From an uncultured Sphaerochaeta sp. (lineage in GTDB: Bacteria; Spirochaetota; Spirochaetia; Sphaerochaetales; Sphaerochaetaceae), in assembly GCF_963677075.1 (NCBI RefSeq), contig NZ_OY781873.1:806001-870000 (forward strand): 64,000 nt of DNA. Reading direction: 5' to 3'. Below the pieces are notes generated by a model. It searched no databases, was not told the origin of the DNA, and saw only the letters and a program-made list of their open reading frames with translations. Numbering within the stretch: the first letter of the stretch is position 1; each line of letters starts with the position of its first letter. Below are positions 34,894 through 43,839 of the stretch, piece by piece. A program made the position numbers and the translations under genes.

Positions 34894-35597
34894 ACTATTT
34901 ATCAAAGGAACAGATTGAGGAACTACGGCAGTTTGACACTCCGACAGTCAGCAATGCAATAGAGAAGTTCAAGCTAAGAAGTAAAATAGAAGGGTTCACA
35001 TCCCCCAAGATTAAAGCCATCTATCCTGACAGGAAGCCTGTGGTAGGCTACGCCTGTACTGCCAAGATCAGTGCACGGTATCCCGGGACCAAGGAGAATG
35101 AAGATACACTCTACCAGTACTATCAGTCCCTTCTCGACTGTCCCTCAGTCCCTATCTCTGTCATCCAGGATATTGATGAGGAGCCGGTAGGCTCTTTCTG
35201 GGGAGAGGTACAGACAACGGTCCATAAGGCTCTTGGATGTATGGCAGTTGTGACTAATGGCGGGGTGCGGGACTTGGATGAAGCCTATGAACTTGGTTTC
35301 ACCTACCATGCTTCCTGTGTTCTGGTCTCCCATGGATATATCCATATGGAGATGACAGGTACCCCTGTAGAAGTGGGTGGATTACTCGTTAACCCAGGCG
35401 ATCTGATTCATGCAGACAAGCATGGAGCAATCGTGATCCCTGGAGAGATAGCTGACCAGCTTGCAGATGCATGCAGACAGATGCAACGTGCTGAGGGCCC
35501 TGTACTTGATGGTTGTAAGACCGTGAAGGATGGGGAGTTGGAAATTGCGCAGTTGAAGGTCTGGAGAAAAGAGATGGCTGCGCTGAGAAATGCGTAA
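34890..35597 (+). CDS. RraA-family protein (HMG/CHA aldolase-like or oxaloacetate decarboxylase)
   Basis: A 235-residue protein with the RraA fold. The active-site pattern is WGEVQTTVHKALGCMAVVTN followed by GGVRDLDE, where the arginine and aspartate bind substrate and metal. Related enzymes split 4-hydroxy-4-methyl-2-oxoglutarate-type compounds or decarboxylate oxaloacetate. The C-terminal HADKHGAIVIP motif is also typical. It overlaps the PGDH-like gene (ATGA). A second carbon-carbon lyase in this operon suggests a branched or unusual acid substrate. Confidence 0.83.
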   Translation: MNYLSKEQIEELRQFDTPTVSNAIEKFKLRSKIEGFTSPKIKAIYPDRKPVVGYACTAKISARYPGTKENEDTLYQYYQSLLDCPSVPISVIQDIDEEPVGSFWGEVQTTVHKALGCMAVVTNGGVRDLDEAYELGFTYHASCVLVSHGYIHMEMTGTPVEVGGLLVNPGDLIHADKHGAIVIPGEIADQLADACRQMQRAEGPVLDGCKTVKDGELEIAQLKVWRKEMAALRNA

Positions 35598-35626
35598 ACG
35601 CATGTGATTATTTGGAGAATACTACA

Positions 35627-36511
35627 ATGAAGATTGGATTTATCGGACTGGGGATCATGGGCAAGCCCATGGCAAAGAATCTGCTGAAGGCAGGGCATGA
35701 GATTGTCTGTTTCGACCTGAACAAGGCGAGTGTGGAAGAAGTGGTTGCCGCCGGGGCGACGGCGGGGAGTTCAGCAGCGGACGTTGCAAGCCAGGTGCCG
35801 CTGGTGATCACGATGCTGCCCAACAGCCCGCATGTGAAGAGCGTGGTGCTGGGAGAGCAGGGAGTGCTTGAGGGGGCGAAGGCCGGCCTGAAGCTGGTGG
35901 ACATGAGCTCGATCGCTCCTCTGGCAAGCCAGGAAGTGGAGAAGGCCTGTGCAGAGAAAGGTGTAAGAATGCTTGACGCCCCGGTCTCCGGCGGGGAGCC
36001 CAAGGCGATTGACGGGAGCCTTGCGATCATGGTCGGGGGGGAGAAGGAGCTGTTCGAGGAGCTGAAGGAGATCCTGCTGGTCATGGGGGCCAGTGCGGTG
36101 CACTGCGGGCCCATCGGGGCCGGGAACACGACCAAGCTTGCGAACCAGATCATCGTTGCCCTGAACATAGCGGCGGTCAGTGAGGCGTTCACGCTGGTGA
36201 AGAAGGCGGGTGTGGACCCGCACCTGGTCTTTGATGCCATCAAGGGTGGTCTGGCAGGATCGACGGTCATGAATGCAAAGGCTCCAATGATGATGGACTC
36301 CAACTTCAAGCCGGGATTCAAGATCGACCTGCACATCAAGGACCTTGCCAATGCGATGGACACGGGCCACGGGGTGGGATCGCCCCTGCCGTTGACCGCA
36401 TATGTGAGGGAGATGATGGAGACGCTGCACGCCGACGGGTTCGGGGGCGACGACCACAGTGCGCTGGCCCGCTTCTATGCGAAGGTGAGCGGTACGAAGA
36501 TCGGCGAGTGA
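35627..36511 (+). CDS. garR: 2-hydroxy-3-oxopropionate (tartronate semialdehyde) reductase, copy 2
   Basis: Identical in protein, and by eye in DNA, to the copy at 13068. The ATG at 35627 is preceded by GGAG from the non-repeated upstream sequence. Here the gene is the sixth downstream of the TTT operon 2 promoter after tctA, with no promoter of its own visible, so it is under GntR control instead of IclR control. The aldehyde it reduces would come from the HpcH/HpaI or DapA-family aldolase of this operon. Confidence 0.88.
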   Translation: MKIGFIGLGIMGKPMAKNLLKAGHEIVCFDLNKASVEEVVAAGATAGSSAADVASQVPLVITMLPNSPHVKSVVLGEQGVLEGAKAGLKLVDMSSIAPLASQEVEKACAEKGVRMLDAPVSGGEPKAIDGSLAIMVGGEKELFEELKEILLVMGASAVHCGPIGAGNTTKLANQIIVALNIAAVSEAFTLVKKAGVDPHLVFDAIKGGLAGSTVMNAKAPMMMDSNFKPGFKIDLHIKDLANAMDTGHGVGSPLPLTAYVREMMETLHADGFGGDDHSALARFYAKVSGTKIGE

Positions 36512-36525
36512 GAAAGGAGAGAGGC

Positions 36526-37431
36526 ATGGATACGAGTTTCATCAAGGGGATCATCCCCCCGATCGTGACCCCGATCACGGAGGACGAGCGCATAGACGAG
36601 GCGTCGCTGAGGAAGGTGGTGGACTACGTCATCGAGGGGGGATGCTCCGGTATCCTTGCCTTCGGGTCGAACGGCGAGTTCTACATGATGGAAGAGGCCG
36701 AGATGGAAGAGGCCCTGGGCATCATGGTGGACCAGTGTGCAGGGCGGGTGCCGATCTACATGGGAGTGGGGGCGATACGCACGAGCAAGTGCGTGCGCCT
36801 AGCCCGTATGGGTGTGCGCCTTGGGGCAAGGAGCGTGTCGATCCTGCAGCCGATGTTCCTGAAGCCGACCGAGGAGGAGCTTGAGCAGCACTTCCGCACC
36901 ATAGCCGCTGCAGTGAGCGAGGTGCCTGTGCTGCTGTACAACAACCCGGGCAGGTGCGGGTACGCGATGAGCCAGGACCTGGTCCAGGAGCTTGCGCACA
37001 GCATCCCCAACCTGGTGGGTATGAAGGACTCGAGCGGGGACCTGACGCAGACGATGGAGTTCGTGAGGCGGAACGCGGACATCGGCTTCAAGGTGCTGAG
37101 CGGGAAGGACACGCTGATCTACTCGGGCCTTGGGGTCGGGGCGGTCGGTGCTGTATGCTCGACGGCGAACTATCTGCCGGAGTTGGTGTGCTCGATCTAC
37201 GAGAAGTATGTGGCCGGGGACATCAAGGGATCGCTGGAGGCGCAGCTGAGGCTGAACCCGATCCGCCTGGCGACCGACAAGTCGAGCTTCCCGGTTGCAA
37301 CGAAGGACCTGGCGAACCTGGTGGGGACCAAGGTGGGCAGGCCCTACCTTCCCACGATGCCAAGCCCGGCCGCTCAGATGGAGAACCTTAGGCAGAGCCT
37401 CATCGATGGTGGTTTCGACGTCGTGGAATAA
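36526..37431 (+). CDS. DapA-family aldolase/lyase, copy 2
   Basis: A 301-residue protein identical to copy 1 apart from Y34 and I77. The same catalytic K167 and Y138 are present. It has 19 nucleotide differences from copy 1, clustered near the start and end, most of them silent. It ends the operon and is followed by a terminator hairpin. Having both this enzyme and an HpcH/HpaI aldolase in one operon suggests two cleavage steps or two substrates. Confidence 0.8.
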   Translation: MDTSFIKGIIPPIVTPITEDERIDEASLRKVVDYVIEGGCSGILAFGSNGEFYMMEEAEMEEALGIMVDQCAGRVPIYMGVGAIRTSKCVRLARMGVRLGARSVSILQPMFLKPTEEELEQHFRTIAAAVSEVPVLLYNNPGRCGYAMSQDLVQELAHSIPNLVGMKDSSGDLTQTMEFVRRNADIGFKVLSGKDTLIYSGLGVGAVGAVCSTANYLPELVCSIYEKYVAGDIKGSLEAQLRLNPIRLATDKSSFPVATKDLANLVGTKVGRPYLPTMPSPAAQMENLRQSLIDGGFDVVE

Positions 37432-37457
37432 AACGAACGTAATTGTGTATTGCAGGG

Positions 37458-37485
37458 GGTCGTCCAGTTGGGCGACCTTCTGTCT
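37458..37485 (+). terminator. Terminator-like hairpin after dapA copy 2
   Basis: GGTCGTCC pairs with GGGCGACC (one T-G pair) across a 4-nt loop, followed by a T-rich tract. Confidence 0.6.
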
Positions 37486-37547
37486 TTCAACACTATCAAT
37501 ATGAAAGAGTCATTTCATGAATTAGTAAGTTTCGAGACAGACTAATA

Positions 37548-37590
37548 AGAAAGCTGCCTTGCATGGAAGCAAAGCAGCTTTCTCTGTGAG
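37548..37590. terminator. Bidirectional terminator between dapA copy 2 and the HpcH/HpaI gene
   Basis: A perfect 10-bp stem (AGAAAGCTGC pairing with GCAGCTTTCT) lies between two convergent operons, with A/T-rich flanks. Confidence 0.7.
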
Positions 37591-37603
37591 CTAGAGTCTT
37601 GAA

Positions 37604-38359
37604 CTAATCTCTCAGTGAGTTGATCTCTTTCATGGCATTTGCCAATAGGTTGATATCCATATTGCTCATCCTGAGTCTCAGGCCAGAGGGAATCCACTTT
37701 CTGGTGAGTGCTTCTCCAGCGTGGAAGCCGAATACTTTTCCGTGCTTCTTTGCTGCATCAGCAACTTTCTGGATAGCTTCATCCATGATAGGGTGGTTGA
37801 ATTGTCCGCTAATGCCGTAGGAGTTGGAAAGATCTGCCGGTCCGATCAAGAGTGCATCGATTCCCTCGACAGCAGCAATCTCATCAATATGTTCGATTGC
37901 TTCTTTCAGTTCAATCTGTGCTATGGTAAGAACCTTCTTATTCTCTTCTTCCATGAAGGAAAGGGGATCCTTGGAAGCATCCAGATATCCAGTGTGAGCT
38001 CCATTGCCTCCAAGGCCGCGCTCTCCGGTTGGAGCGAACTTTGCCCAATTGGCAAGCTTCTGTGCTTCTTCCCCATTTCTGATCATGGGGACCATGATGC
38101 CGGTAACACCACAGTCCAAGCACCTTGAAACATTTCCCTTTGAAAGCTCAGGAACTCGTACAAAGCAATCTATACCCCGGGTCCTTGCCATCGATGCAGC
38201 GTCTGCAATGGTCTCAAAATTGAAAGCGCCATGTTCCATGTCGAACATGATAAAATCGAGACCGGCATTTGCTGCCAGCAAGACAATCCCAGGGTTACGA
38301 ACCATGCGAATCATGGTACCTACTACTGCTTCTCCATTCCGTAATTCTTTTACAGCCAT
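37604..38359 (-). CDS. HpcH/HpaI-family aldolase, TTT operon 3
   Basis: A 251-residue class II aldolase. The ATG at 38359 is chosen (AAGGA upstream, and the conserved domain begins at once). Motifs include GTMIRMVRNPGIV near 15, FIMFDMEHGAFNF, CFVRVPE, GIMVPMIRNGEEA, QIELKEAIEHID (metal ligand) and LIGPADLSNSYG. It is only distantly similar to the HpcH/HpaI protein at 32060. It is the last gene of the TTT3-transketolase operon, 13 bp after the transketolase-like gene. Confidence 0.87.
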   Translation of the reverse strand: MAVKELRNGEAVVGTMIRMVRNPGIVLLAANAGLDFIMFDMEHGAFNFETIADAASMARTRGIDCFVRVPELSKGNVSRCLDCGVTGIMVPMIRNGEEAQKLANWAKFAPTGERGLGGNGAHTGYLDASKDPLSFMEEENKKVLTIAQIELKEAIEHIDEIAAVEGIDALLIGPADLSNSYGISGQFNHPIMDEAIQKVADAAKKHGKVFGFHAGEALTRKWIPSGLRLRMSNMDINLLANAMKEINSLRD

Positions 38360-38372
38360 GTTAAAATCCTTA

Positions 38373-40709
38373 TTATTTACCCAACGCCTGGTTGAGCTGA
38401 TTTGTGAGTTGTGACATCCTTTCCAATCTTTCTGAAGCGAAGCGCTCAACATACTTGAGGACCCAATCGGGACTCAGGTGTGCTTCATCAAGCACTTCCT
38501 CCAGGTTGCCACCACTTCTCCAGCGGTCATCATGGTCACTGGAGAGCGAGTATTGCTCACTCAGTGAATTGAAGACCCAGTCCGACATTGTCCGTTTTGC
38601 CTGGGTGGTGATGAAGGTGGAATCCACACGATCTGCAGGAGATATGATTGTATCACGATAGGCTGAGTCTTGCATTGCAAACAACTCAGTGCTTGTTACA
38701 CAGACAATCTTCACATTCAGCTGCTTCTCTTTCAGGACAGGCAGGAGCGAGAGGATGCTGTGCACGGCACTGGTTCCCTGTACGTACAAGGTTCCTCCTC
38801 TCTCTTTTCCTTCCTCATAATCCCTGAGGATGTATGCTCCCTTTGCTGCTGCAAAGTGAGAGGGTATGCCGAGTTTCTTACGATCAGGGATGGGGTATGC
38901 CGGGCGGGTGACAAACAGAGAAATTATTGGGATGTCACTCTTGAATGCTTCAGCCAGGAGGACGGGGACCTCATTGTAATCCCAGGGGTGGAGTGTGATC
39001 ATATGGTTCTTTGGGAACAGTTGATGTACTCCTACCGAGAAGATCCCGAAGTGGGTTCTGCTGTCATCAGCAGTCTCAGGACCCGAGTGGGCACCAACCC
39101 AAAGCACCTTTCCCACCTTCACATCACTGTCCTGTGCATACTGACTGAACAGGCGCATCGGACCATATTTCAGGTAGGAGAAGGAGGCATAGGTGGAAAC
39201 AGCCCCATAGAAACCATCAAATGAGGTCTTGGGGGAGTCGCTTAAGTTCAAGCCTGCAACAGCTGCCATGATACCTGCGTTGGTGAATTCGGTAATCTCA
39301 GTGGGAGCCATAACTCCCTCATCACTGCCAACACGTTCATACCAACCATATCCTTTCGTATCTTCCCAGTCAGAGCCAAAACCAGAGAGGTTTGTCGAAC
39401 CGCTGAGGTCAGCAGAGGCTGCAAGGAAGAGCGGGCGATTGTATTGCTTTCTTCCCAGTGCATTGATGTATGCGCCCCAAGCTCCCATTGCAGCCCTGTT
39501 CGCCTTGTTCTCTCCTGGTTTTGCCCAGAGGCTTTCCGGGTAAGTCGTTGCATCCCAGAATTGTGGGTCATCAAAGGGGGAGCTATCCTGTAAACGATAG
39601 GTAGGGAGTGTTTCAGGTACAGAGTTTCCGATCTCCACCAGGCGATCGGCTAGGTAGCTGGTAAGCTCAGTATCTGCCTTCATGACAGCGACGACAGCCT
39701 CCAGGTTGGAACGGAATTCCTCTTGCAGTGCTTTTTCGTCTGATGGAGCGGAGCCATCGATGTTGATAAACTTAGCTCCATACTTCTGGGCAAAAGACTT
39801 TCTAAGTTCCCAATAGGCAGGGCTGTTCATTGCATGCGGAGCACCGTGGGATGCTGCATCATACTTTCCGTAGCCTCTTCCCTTGCGGGTCTTGAACCAA
39901 GCGATCGATGGGCGTTTCTGCTGCTCATCAGCGGCAATTAGGGTTTTCAGTACCTCGGTAACCGAGGCAAAGTCAGAGCCTTGTTCGGTTCCACATACTC
40001 TCCAGCCATGGGGAGCAAACCAGTCTTCAGGGGTTCCTGGAACTACACTGCTCGTAGTATGGCCATCGATGCCAAAGTCGTTCCAATCAACCAGGAAGTG
40101 AAGGTTGTCCAAGGCCAGTCCCCAGGCAGTATTGAGCGTCTCATGGGTTGCTCCAGGAGTAAGTCCACCCTCTCCCTCGAAGATGAATACCTGTACTTCT
40201 CCAGCTCCGGCTCGCTTCAATGCAAACGCAGTTCCCGCTGCTACAGGGGTTCCATGTCCAGATGGTCCGGTGTTGGTCTGCAGGAAGGATGTTTTTCCTG
40301 TTGCCTCAGCATGTCCTGAGAGTCCTCCATGGTGCCTGAATCCAAGCAGGTCTTCCCAGAGCAGGGTTCTCTCGCTTCCTCCCTTGACCAGGTACTTGGG
40401 ATCCTTCGTCTCCTCATACTTAATCCTGAGTGCTTCATTGAGCACTGCAAGGGTAGCATAGACCAAGGGGATGGTGTGACCACAGCCAAGGATAAATTTA
40501 TCAGAGAAACGTTTATCACTATCTCTGATGTCCCAGCGCATTGCTCCGCTGAGCATCAGTGAGAGCAGCATGTGGACTTTTGAACGAGAGCCTCCTGGGT
40601 GCCCGCTCTGACGATAGTTGAGGGGAATGTCGATGAACTGATCGACAAGATCAGCTGTTTTTTCCCAGTAAGCAAGACTTTCGGGGTTAAGTAAAACTGA
40701 TTTTTTCAT
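38373..40709 (-). CDS. Long single-chain transketolase-like TPP enzyme
   Basis: A 778-residue thiamine diphosphate enzyme; usual transketolases have about 620-680 residues. SGHPGGSRSK (near 35) and FILGCGHTIPLVYA match the N-terminal TPP domain. GEGGLTPGATHE then VDWNDFGIDG (near 190-220) is the TPP-metal motif (GEG replaces GDG). The PYR-like domain carries PTEITEFTNAGIM with the probable cofactor-activating glutamate, and a WNYNEVP-like segment follows (here HPWDYNEVP). It is coupled to a TTT transporter and an aldolase, so it may transfer a ketol unit from a sugar-acid product. The substrate is unknown. Phosphoketolase is less likely. Confidence 0.8.
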   Translation of the reverse strand: MKKSVLLNPESLAYWEKTADLVDQFIDIPLNYRQSGHPGGSRSKVHMLLSLMLSGAMRWDIRDSDKRFSDKFILGCGHTIPLVYATLAVLNEALRIKYEETKDPKYLVKGGSERTLLWEDLLGFRHHGGLSGHAEATGKTSFLQTNTGPSGHGTPVAAGTAFALKRAGAGEVQVFIFEGEGGLTPGATHETLNTAWGLALDNLHFLVDWNDFGIDGHTTSSVVPGTPEDWFAPHGWRVCGTEQGSDFASVTEVLKTLIAADEQQKRPSIAWFKTRKGRGYGKYDAASHGAPHAMNSPAYWELRKSFAQKYGAKFINIDGSAPSDEKALQEEFRSNLEAVVAVMKADTELTSYLADRLVEIGNSVPETLPTYRLQDSSPFDDPQFWDATTYPESLWAKPGENKANRAAMGAWGAYINALGRKQYNRPLFLAASADLSGSTNLSGFGSDWEDTKGYGWYERVGSDEGVMAPTEITEFTNAGIMAAVAGLNLSDSPKTSFDGFYGAVSTYASFSYLKYGPMRLFSQYAQDSDVKVGKVLWVGAHSGPETADDSRTHFGIFSVGVHQLFPKNHMITLHPWDYNEVPVLLAEAFKSDIPIISLFVTRPAYPIPDRKKLGIPSHFAAAKGAYILRDYEEGKERGGTLYVQGTSAVHSILSLLPVLKEKQLNVKIVCVTSTELFAMQDSAYRDTIISPADRVDSTFITTQAKRTMSDWVFNSLSEQYSLSSDHDDRWRSGGNLEEVLDEAHLSPDWVLKYVERFASERLERMSQLTNQLNQALGK

Positions 40710-40719
40710 AATGTGTCCT

Positions 40720-42213
40720 TTACATATTAGATTGTCGTTTTTTTGCTTGTTGACGAACGGTTTTTGCTACTGAAGCAATTACTATAAGTATGGTAAGCGC
40801 AATAATGACACCACTTATCGGCTCAGTGAAGAAAGGAAGAAAGCTACCTTTACTACGCATCAAACCCCGACGAAGCTCTGTTTCAATTATTGGTCCAAGG
40901 ATAAATCCAAGCAACAGCGGAGTATTTGGGATTTCAAACTTCTTCATAATGAAACCAAGGATGCCGAAGAAAAGCATGGTCCAGACATCGAACATTCGAT
41001 TGTTCAACCCATATGAACCAAATACACATAGAGTCAGGACGATTGGGAGCAACACATGCTTTGGAACTGCGAGAATCTTAACAAAGATTCTCATTCCGCC
41101 GAATGAACTGATCAGCATGAAAATATTTGCAAGCATCAGTGCTGTAAATATCCCATATACCAAGACACCATTGTTTTCGAATAGGAGTGGCCCTGGCGTT
41201 ATTCCATGTATCATGAACCCAGCCAAGAGTATGGCTGTGGTATTGTCACCAGGAATTCCTAGTGTCATCAAGGGCACCAAGGCACCTCCAGTGGAAGCAT
41301 TGTTGGCAGTCTCACTTGCGACCAGTCCCTCTGGTGAGCCAGTACCAAAGAGCTCAGGTGTCTTTGATTGTTTTTTTGCTATTCCATAGCTAACCACTGA
41401 GCAAATAGCGCCACCTAGTCCCGGTAAAATGCCAATACCGGTTCCAAGAACTACGCTTCTCAAGAAGTTGTATTTCTGTGCCAAAAATTCTTTCAAGGAA
41501 AATCCAAAACCCTGAATTCTTGGAGCTATTGGTCTGTCGATAATTTTGTTGCCAACCTCAGTTTCCTCAAACAGCTGCGATACAGCAAAGAGCCCAATTA
41601 ATGCTGGGAGAAGGCTAATTCCTCCATTGAGGGCACTGATCCCAAAGGTAAACCTTGGGAATGCTGTAATGGGGGCCATGCCGATGAAGGTAAAGGAGAA
41701 CCCTAATAGTGTGCTGAATAAGCCTTTTGCCAGTGATTTACCCGACATGGTTGAGACTAGGGTTAGGCTGAATATTCCTATAGCAAAATATTCATAGGAA
41801 GCAAAATTCAAAGCTACTTTTGCCAAGATAGGGGAGATGAAATAGAGTACGATCAAGCTGAAGATACCACCAAGGAAGGAGAATACAATACCAAGGCCTA
41901 AAGCCTTGCCAGCTTCTCCTCTTTTTGCCATCGGAGTGCCATCAAAACAGGTACACACTGATGCGGGCGTACCTGGGATGCTCAAGAGTATTGCTGATAT
42001 AAGCCCTCCACTGGTTCCTCCAATATACAGTCCCATCAGTAGCGATAGACCGTTCACGGGAGTCATGCTAAATGTAACGGGTAAAAAGAGTGCAACCCCC
42101 ATGGTGACAGTGATACCCGGGATAGAACCAAAGAGTATCCCAAGTACAGTACCTCCAAACACCAATAAAATGGTTTGCAGGCCTAAAACTGACATAATTC
42201 CTTCAATAATCAT
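40720..42213 (-). CDS. tctA: TTT large membrane subunit TctA, system 3
   Basis: A 497-residue permease with FGSIPGITVTMGVALFLP, GGLISAILLSIPGTPAS, LPGLGGAICSVVSY and GALVPLMTLGIPGDNTTA, all TctA marks. The stop lies 10 bp before the transketolase-like start, so transport and catabolism are tightly linked. Confidence 0.95.
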   Translation of the reverse strand: MIIEGIMSVLGLQTILLVFGGTVLGILFGSIPGITVTMGVALFLPVTFSMTPVNGLSLLMGLYIGGTSGGLISAILLSIPGTPASVCTCFDGTPMAKRGEAGKALGLGIVFSFLGGIFSLIVLYFISPILAKVALNFASYEYFAIGIFSLTLVSTMSGKSLAKGLFSTLLGFSFTFIGMAPITAFPRFTFGISALNGGISLLPALIGLFAVSQLFEETEVGNKIIDRPIAPRIQGFGFSLKEFLAQKYNFLRSVVLGTGIGILPGLGGAICSVVSYGIAKKQSKTPELFGTGSPEGLVASETANNASTGGALVPLMTLGIPGDNTTAILLAGFMIHGITPGPLLFENNGVLVYGIFTALMLANIFMLISSFGGMRIFVKILAVPKHVLLPIVLTLCVFGSYGLNNRMFDVWTMLFFGILGFIMKKFEIPNTPLLLGFILGPIIETELRRGLMRSKGSFLPFFTEPISGVIIALTILIVIASVAKTVRQQAKKRQSNM

Positions 42214-42228
42214 ATGAATATGTTCTCC

Positions 42229-42705
42229 TTACCCCAGCAATCCTGCAGTAATCATTACCCCAAAAATTCTTACAAACAAAAAGTAGGATGTTGCTGAACT
42301 GACTACGGCAATCATGACAAAGCGTAGATGATGCATTGTCTTGCCTCTGTTTAGGATCAAAATCTGGAAGTAGATGTAGATAACTGATGAAATGATATAA
42401 CCCAAGACGCTGATAGCAGCCACATACACCACCAACAACAGCATGGAAAAAACGGCAGGATTGATGGAGAATGTGAATTGAGGTTTTTCTGTTGATTCCT
42501 TGTATGTGTTCATCTGGATTTGAATCCTGACTTGTCCTGCAATAAAGATCAGTCCAAGGATGATGAACCCCAAACTAGCGATCCGTGGAAAGAATTTTGC
42601 ACCTACCCCAACTGCTGCAAAATCTCGAATGTCAAGACTGAGTAAAAAAATTAAGATGCCAAAGAGTATACTAAATACTCCTAGGCCAAGGGTTTTTCTG
42701 TTCAT
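42229..42705 (-). CDS. tctB: TTT small membrane subunit TctB, system 3
   Basis: A 158-residue protein with four hydrophobic helices (about 5-24, 35-55, 85-110 and 125-155), matching TctB in size, layout and position. Confidence 0.85.
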   Translation of the reverse strand: MNRKTLGLGVFSILFGILIFLLSLDIRDFAAVGVGAKFFPRIASLGFIILGLIFIAGQVRIQIQMNTYKESTEKPQFTFSINPAVFSMLLLVVYVAAISVLGYIISSVIYIYFQILILNRGKTMHHLRFVMIAVVSSATSYFLFVRIFGVMITAGLLG

Positions 42706-42724
42706 GAGAGATTCCTTTCATAAG

Positions 42725-42757
42725 GATGCAAGGCACCTTTTATTGGAACCTTGCATC
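42725..42757 (-). promoter_or_regulatory. Hairpin between tctC3 and tctB3
   Basis: GATGCAAGG and CCTTGCATC form a perfect 9-bp stem, extendable past a one-base bulge, with a loop of 15 nt. It is in the same position as in the other two TTT operons. Confidence 0.8.
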
Positions 42758-42771
42758 TTGATTCTGCTGTG

Positions 42772-43776
42772 TTATCGTGAAGAACCCCTAAAAAGATCCT
42801 GATACTTGGAGAAGTACTCAAATACTTCTTGCGCATGTGCTGAAGCATCTTCAGGATTCATATAGGTGGGAGTCACGAAATATTTTTCTGCTTCCGCCTG
42901 ATATTCAGGATTCTCAACAACACGCTTCATAGCAGCAGAGAATTTGTCTACAATGCTCTTGGGTGTTCCTTTGGGCATTCCAACGAAGAAGAACTTATTG
43001 AATTCAAGATCAAGACCTTGTTCTGCTGTGGTAGGAACTTCAGGGAACAAGGGGTTGCGTTCCTTACTGGTAAGGCCAAGGACCACAAAATCGCCTGATT
43101 TGAAATAGTCCAATGCAAGACCGTACTGGGTGTTGATCACTTCAGTTTTTCTTCCCATCAAGGCAACGGTCTTTGCAGCATTTCCACCAACATCAACGAG
43201 GTTCAAATCGATACCAGCTTCCTCTTCCAATACAATACCAACCAGGTGAGGATAGCCACCGGTCATCATCCCAAATTCCACTTCGCCTGGATTAGCCTTT
43301 GCATAGGAAATGAACTCTGGTAGTGTCTGGAACGGCATACCAGGGTGTGTTGCGAGTACTGTTGTATCGTCAAGAACGCCAATGCCTACCATCTCGAATG
43401 CTTCAATTCCAAAATCAACTAAACCAGCAATCTTTGGGATCATAGCCTCACCATGGAAGAAGAGGGCAGTGTATCCATCAGCATTGGAGTCAAGAACTCT
43501 CTGCATACCAACTGTTCCACCTCCACCTGAAACATTGACAACGGCAAGAGATTGCCCCAGTTCCTTTTCCAAGTATCGTGAGAAAAGTCGGGCATTGAGG
43601 TCAGTATCACCGCCTGCACCTACAGGGACGATAATTTGAATCGCTTTGGAAGGATAGCTACTACTCGGATCTTCAACTTTGGCTGTTTCTGCCTGCCCTG
43701 CAGCAAACAAGCTCCAACTTGAGAACAGTGCTATAACGAGAACAATGACACTGGTTCTTAGGGTTCTGTTTTTCAT
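42772..43776 (-). CDS. tctC: TTT solute-binding protein TctC, system 3
   Basis: A 334-residue periplasmic binding protein. The ATG at 43776 has AAGGAG upstream and opens a signal peptide cleaved near SLFAAGQAE. SSYPSKAIQIIVPVGAGGD is the TctC signature, and NVSGGGGTVGMQRVL follows. It is the first gene of the five-gene operon tctC-tctB-tctA-transketolase-aldolase. Confidence 0.93.
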   Translation of the reverse strand: MKNRTLRTSVIVLVIALFSSWSLFAAGQAETAKVEDPSSSYPSKAIQIIVPVGAGGDTDLNARLFSRYLEKELGQSLAVVNVSGGGGTVGMQRVLDSNADGYTALFFHGEAMIPKIAGLVDFGIEAFEMVGIGVLDDTTVLATHPGMPFQTLPEFISYAKANPGEVEFGMMTGGYPHLVGIVLEEEAGIDLNLVDVGGNAAKTVALMGRKTEVINTQYGLALDYFKSGDFVVLGLTSKERNPLFPEVPTTAEQGLDLEFNKFFFVGMPKGTPKSIVDKFSAAMKRVVENPEYQAEAEKYFVTPTYMNPEDASAHAQEVFEYFSKYQDLFRGSSR

Positions 43777-43808
43777 GACAACTCCTTTTGAGAAAAAATA
43801 AGATATAT

Positions 43809-43820
43809 ATGATATATCAT
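43809..43820. promoter_or_regulatory. ATGATATATCAT palindrome over the tctC3 promoter
   Basis: A perfect 12-bp palindrome overlapping the -10 box. The same palindrome occurs at 45801-45812 by the promoter of the TIM-barrel gene. The GntR gene lies between the two operons. Confidence 0.65.
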
Positions 43821-43839
43821 GTATATCTTCACCTGTCAA
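43811..43839 (-). promoter_or_regulatory. Promoter of TTT operon 3
   Basis: On the minus strand, TTGACA (43839-43834) and TATATC (43816-43811) are 17 bp apart. The -10 lies inside the palindrome. Confidence 0.7.

Larger units (their letters stand above)
35623..37431 (+). repeat. 1,809-bp direct repeat, copy 2 (garR-dapA)
   Basis: Same orientation as 13064-14872, offset by 22,559 bp with no gap. About 99% identical, with all differences inside dapA. The left edge begins 4 bp before the garR ATG and the right edge ends with the dapA stop codon, so flanking sequences are unrelated at once. Confidence 0.97.

Noticed and set aside
38373..40709. Phosphoketolase instead of transketolase
   Set aside because: The length fits, but the N-terminal SGHPGG and GCGH segments and the VDWNDFGIDG motif are those of transketolases, and phosphoketolase signature motifs were not seen.
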